25,850 bases of DNA from Saccharofermentans sp. GTDB lineage: Bacteria > Bacillota_A > Clostridia > Saccharofermentanales > Saccharofermentanaceae. Where the stretch lies: the NCBI GenBank assembly GCA_024692105.1, contig JAILMZ010000015.1:1-25850 (forward strand). Reading direction: 5' to 3'. Of this stretch, positions 22,536 to 25,850 are shown one piece after another (the stretch's first letter is position 1; each line of letters opens with the position of its first letter). The position numbers were made by a program, and so were the translations under genes. The notes under the pieces are model-generated. The model had not been told where the DNA came from. It searched no databases and saw nothing but the letters and a program-made list of their open reading frames with translations.

Positions 22536-25500
22536 TTATTCCGTTCTCAATGCCGTAACCGGATCCTGCTTGGATGCGGTCTTTGACGGGATGAGACCTC
22601 CGATGAGAGTCAGCACGACAGACAGCAGCACCAGTATGATGCCCGCGAGAGGCGGCAGCTGCGCATTGATGGCATCGGTCTCGCCTATCGTGTGGATTAT
22701 GATGTTTGCAGGTATCAGGAGCAGCAGCGATATGCCGACGCCCATGGATCCTGCGAGGAATCCCGTGATGACCGTCTCCGCGTTGAAGACCTGTGCAATG
22801 TTGCTCTTGGAAGCGCCCATGGCACGCAGGATACCGATCTCCTTGCGGCGCTCCAGGACGCTGATGTATGTGATGACGCCGATCATGATCGAAGATACGA
22901 CGAGCGATATCGCGACGAAAGCAATGAGCACATAAGATATCGTGTTTACGATCCTTGTTACTGACTTCATCAGCGCTCCGACGATATCCGTATAAGTTAT
23001 GCCGTCGTTGCCTGCTTCCTTCTCCCTGGCGTTGTAGTCATTGATTATCGCTACGATGGCATCCTTGCTCTCGAAGTCCTTGGGGTAGATCGTGATCGAG
23101 CTGATGTCTTCTTCTGCGCAGTAGCCGAAATCGGACAGGTTCTTCTCTGCCGACGATACTCCGGTGCTCATCATCTCCGCGAGGAACGACTGCATCTGCG
23201 ACTCGTCCATGTTGACCTGGAATGCTTCCGCGAAAGCATCCTCGTCTATTGAGAACAGGTCGTCCATATCGGAGAACGTATCCTCCATCGCATCCTGGAT
23301 GTTTTCCGCGAGTTTGTCCGATATCTGCACGAAAACATCTTCCATCGCAACACCCATCTGCGCGGCAATGCCTGCCGTCATGCCGTTCATGTTCTGTGCT
23401 ATGACGCCTTCGATCTCATCCATGTTGATGGCATCCATTGCACCTGATGTGATAAGTGCCTGTGCTTCCGGAGTGTTCATGTACTGGGTGAAAGATGAAG
23501 ATATCTTTGTCGGATCCGGAAGAGCATTCTGCTGTGCGTATGCGATATAGCCGGTGATGAGAGCCGTCGTAAATCCGCTCATCTGTTCATCGGTAATCTT
23601 TACGTTGTTGAGCGCTTCGGTAAGGAGCAGATCCATCTGCTCGTCAACGAGCGCGCTTCCCGTGGGAGTCGCAGCGTATGCCTGGAAGTAGTCACCCAGC
23701 TTGGATGTGTCCGTTATGTCCAAACCGTTCATCAGCGCGTACTGCATGAAGCCCGTCATTATCGCCTGTGACGCATTGTTCATCGTATCCTGCGATATGC
23801 TCGTGATGCTGCCTGATGTGATGATCTTCATCAGCTGCTCTTTGATGACAGCCTTGCCGCTGTCTGAAGAAAGATACGTCTCGAAAGCGGTCGGCAGGCT
23901 CGAGATGTCGGTCGTCGGGTCTGTCGCAGCGTAAGTGATGTATCCCGTTAATACGTTCTGCATCAGAGTCTGCATCTTATCTTCGTCGACCTTGAGCTGC
24001 ACGCCGTTAAGGAGTGAGTTGATGTCTGTTGCCGTCATGTTGGGCATTGCATTTGCAAAGGAACCCGTAAAGTCGATGCCGTCCATATCGCTGAACGAAG
24101 ACGAATCGAATTCCATCGCATCCTCGTTGAACTGGAATGCCTCCTGCATCTTGTCCTCGTCGATCGAGAACATATCGCCCAGATCGAAATCATTTCCCTC
24201 GTCATCAAAAGGATTGCCCGTGAGAACGTTTATGTCCTTGTCTGCGAGCTGGTCGAGAACGATCTCTGCCGTCTCGGACTTCACGCGGAGCTCCTCGATG
24301 AGGTCCTTGTAGTAGTAGATGCCGGAACTCAGCATCTGGATGTCTTCGCCTTCCTTGGGCATGACAATGCCTACGATCTTAAGGTCCTGTGCGCCTGCGA
24401 GAACATCCATCATGAACTCATCGTCGTTCGACATGTCGGTCCAGACATCGTGTACATCATCGTACTTATACTTCTCATATGCGGGGAGCACCTTGAAGGT
24501 AACGCCGAGGAAGTCTTCGTAAGACCAGTCCGTAGTCTCTTCAACGAGAGTGGTCTCATTGCCTTCTTCGAAGTCTTCGATCATCTGCTTAAGCTCATCG
24601 GAATCACGCAGGCCGAAAGTATAGACGATGAAGTCGGATACGCTCGCTTTTGAAGAGAGCACGAGTACTGCCTCCGAGGAATTCTCGGGCCACTTGCCTG
24701 CCTTGATGTCATACTGTCCCTGATAGAGCTCCTCATACTCGGGAAGCTCATAGAAGATGTTCATCGTGTAAGCGGAAGAGAACATGCTCGAAGCAGACAG
24801 TCCCATCGATGCAAAATCATTGTTGGGGTTGACCTGCTTATACTTGTTATCGCCGGGATTGTAATAGTAGATCTGCGGAACGAGATCATAAGAGTACTCG
24901 ACACCGTTTGTATATCCGTAGAGCTCGGGAGCTTCGGTATCGAAGTAATCCTTAAGCGCGGTAAGATCGTTCGTCTTGAACGAGGACAGGATCTGATTGA
25001 CTCTCGGCACCTCCCTGATCGTTCCGTCGGGTGCGACCTGGAAAGCATCGGAATCTGCATCCTGACCGCCCGTCATCATGGTGAGTATCGACACGGCAGA
25101 CGACGATATCTGCAGCGGGTACTGCGAGAGTGTCTTCTCCTCCGTCTCGTTGATATAGACATTAACGCCGGTCGACAGCGACAGGATGAGCGCGATGCCG
25201 ATGATGCCGATGGAACCTGCAAAAGATACGAGCACTGTCCTCGTCTTCTTTGTCCACAGGTTATTGAAGCTGAGTGCCAGCGCCGTAAGGAAATTCATCG
25301 AAGCCTTGCCGAGGTTCCTGTGCACGGGCTTGATGCCGTCATCCTCAGGCTTATACGGATTGCTGTCATCTGTGATCTTACCGTCCTTGAGCTTGACTAT
25401 CCTGTTCGCATATTCTTCAGCGAGCTCAGGGTTGTGCGTGACCATGACTACGAGCCTGTCCTTGGCAACCTCTTTGAGAAGGTCCATGACGTGTACGGAT

Positions 25501-25850
25501 GTCTCGGTATCGAGTGCGCCCGTAGGCTCGTCTGCCAGCAGGATGTCCGGATCGTTAACGAGTGCACGCGCGATGGCAACTCTCTGCATCTGTCCGCCTG
25601 AGAGCTGATTGGGCTTCTTGTGTGCCTGCTCCTTGAGGCCGACCTTATCGAGCGCTTCGAGAGCTCTCGCCTTACGCTCCTTGGCCTTGATGCCGGAGAT
25701 CGTGAGTGCGAGCTCGACGTTCGCCAGAAGCGTCTGGTGCGGTATCAGGTTGTAGCTTTGAAAAACAAAACCTACCGTATGGTTACGGTAGGAGTCCCAA
25801 TCGCGGTCTTTGTATTTCTTTGTGGATACCCCGTTGATGATGAGGTCACC
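22536..25850 (-). CDS. MacB/FtsX-type ABC transporter, ATPase-permease fusion, 5' end outside window
   Basis: The frame is open to the window edge: 1104 residues are visible and Walker A is missing. The ATPase part has the Q-loop FVFQSYNLIPHQTLL (Gln31), signature LSGGQ (83-87), Walker B ILLADEP (103-109) and H-loop VTHN. After a linker, the first permease helix (about 204-228, VSFAGSIGIIGIALILSLS) leads into an extracellular region of about 730 residues, then three helices with the FtsX motif SVLERRKEIGILRAMGASKSNI between them, ending PSKTASKQDPVTALRTE. Such proteins move lipoproteins, peptides or drugs, or transmit a mechanical signal, rather than importing. The extracellular region holds three tandem repeats (about residues 621-809) flanked by two copies of a FSIDED-xxx-EAFQ-x-N motif. 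ATPase and permease are in one chain, where many relatives use two genes. The substrate is unknown. Confidence 0.92.
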   Translation of the reverse strand, partial: GDLIINGVSTKKYKDRDWDSYRNHTVGFVFQSYNLIPHQTLLANVELALTISGIKAKERKARALEALDKVGLKEQAHKKPNQLSGGQMQRVAIARALVNDPDILLADEPTGALDTETSVHVMDLLKEVAKDRLVVMVTHNPELAEEYANRIVKLKDGKITDDSNPYKPEDDGIKPVHRNLGKASMNFLTALALSFNNLWTKKTRTVLVSFAGSIGIIGIALILSLSTGVNVYINETEEKTLSQYPLQISSSAVSILTMMTGGQDADSDAFQVAPDGTIREVPRVNQILSSFKTNDLTALKDYFDTEAPELYGYTNGVEYSYDLVPQIYYYNPGDNKYKQVNPNNDFASMGLSASSMFSSAYTMNIFYELPEYEELYQGQYDIKAGKWPENSSEAVLVLSSKASVSDFIVYTFGLRDSDELKQMIEDFEEGNETTLVEETTDWSYEDFLGVTFKVLPAYEKYKYDDVHDVWTDMSNDDEFMMDVLAGAQDLKIVGIVMPKEGEDIQMLSSGIYYYKDLIEELRVKSETAEIVLDQLADKDINVLTGNPFDDEGNDFDLGDMFSIDEDKMQEAFQFNEDAMEFDSSSFSDMDGIDFTGSFANAMPNMTATDINSLLNGVQLKVDEDKMQTLMQNVLTGYITYAATDPTTDISSLPTAFETYLSSDSGKAVIKEQLMKIITSGSITSISQDTMNNASQAIMTGFMQYALMNGLDITDTSKLGDYFQAYAATPTGSALVDEQMDLLLTEALNNVKITDEQMSGFTTALITGYIAYAQQNALPDPTKISSSFTQYMNTPEAQALITSGAMDAINMDEIEGVIAQNMNGMTAGIAAQMGVAMEDVFVQISDKLAENIQDAMEDTFSDMDDLFSIDEDAFAEAFQVNMDESQMQSFLAEMMSTGVSSAEKNLSDFGYCAEEDISSITIYPKDFESKDAIVAIINDYNAREKEAGNDGITYTDIVGALMKSVTRIVNTISYVLIAFVAISLVVSSIMIGVITYISVLERRKEIGILRAMGASKSNIAQVFNAETVITGFLAGSMGVGISLLLLIPANIIIHTIGETDAINAQLPPLAGIILVLLSVVLTLIGGLIPSKTASKQDPVTALRTE
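23424..23990 (-). repeat. Three tandem repeats of about 65 residues within the ABC permease
   Basis: Each unit reads: D-x-M near the start, then TGY/TGF-xx-YA, a D-containing turn, F-xx-Y, and A-x-(V/I/L)-x-(E/S)-(Q/G). Unit 1 includes DKMQTLMQNVLTGYITYA, unit 2 DTMNNASQAIMTGFMQYA, unit 3 DEQMSGFTTALITGYIAYA. The units are diverged, so this is a protein repeat rather than recent DNA duplication. Confidence 0.8.

Overview
The window looks like chromosomal DNA from an anaerobic Gram-positive bacterium of the class Clostridia, probably a gut or rumen lineage. This is inferred from sequence features: GC content near 50 percent, several lipoproteins with Sec/lipobox signals, strong Shine-Dalgarno sites, an FMN riboswitch in front of a RibU-type ECF transporter subunit, a two-subunit Fe-S tartrate dehydratase, families common in Firmicutes (DUF4349, DUF4234, orphan solute-binding lipoproteins), and the glmU-pth-mfd gene order. 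No CRISPR array, insertion sequence, integrase or phage gene was seen.

Layout. (1) 1-2977, plus strand: the 3' part of a membrane acyltransferase that carries the end of one acyltransferase-3 domain fused to a complete second one; a small membrane-anchored XRE regulator; and a further acyltransferase-3 protein. (2) 3010-5274: two lipoproteins that share an N-terminal module but have unrelated C-termini (a ChvE-like sugar-binding domain and a beta-rich calycin-like domain), closed by a strong bidirectional terminator. (3) 5300-10998, minus strand: glmU-pth-mfd, then tRNA-Arg(CCG) only 13 nt after the mfd stop, then a 16-bp perfect inverted repeat. (4) 11021-13600: a sugar nucleotidyltransferase, an FMN riboswitch with ribU, and a convergent alpha/beta hydrolase. 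(5) 13604-15863: L(+)-tartrate dehydratase alpha and beta subunits and a HAD phosphatase in overlapping frames. (6) 15864-20392: a DUF4349 lipoprotein diverging from a zinc-ribbon/DUF4234 membrane protein, then an 815-residue lipoprotein joining a propeller-like N-terminus to a sugar-binding domain. (7) 20395-25850: an FkbM methyltransferase, a small XRE protein, a YfcE-type phosphoesterase, and a truncated ATPase-permease fusion with a very large extracellular domain.

Coherent units. glmU, pth and mfd are housekeeping: UDP-GlcNAc synthesis, peptidyl-tRNA recycling and transcription-coupled repair. The tartrate dehydratase operon would convert tartrate to oxaloacetate. RibU imports riboflavin under FMN control. 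Much of the rest acts at the cell surface: acyltransferases, lipoproteins, orphan binding proteins and a MacB/FtsX-type transporter.

The most interesting items are modular or unnamed. They are three tandem repeats of about 65 residues in the extracellular domain of the ABC permease, the N-terminal module shared by two otherwise unrelated lipoproteins, the propeller/binding-protein fusion, genes whose promoters leave almost no 5' leader, convergent gene pairs whose stop codons abut with no terminator between them, and the long inverted repeat behind tRNA-Arg.
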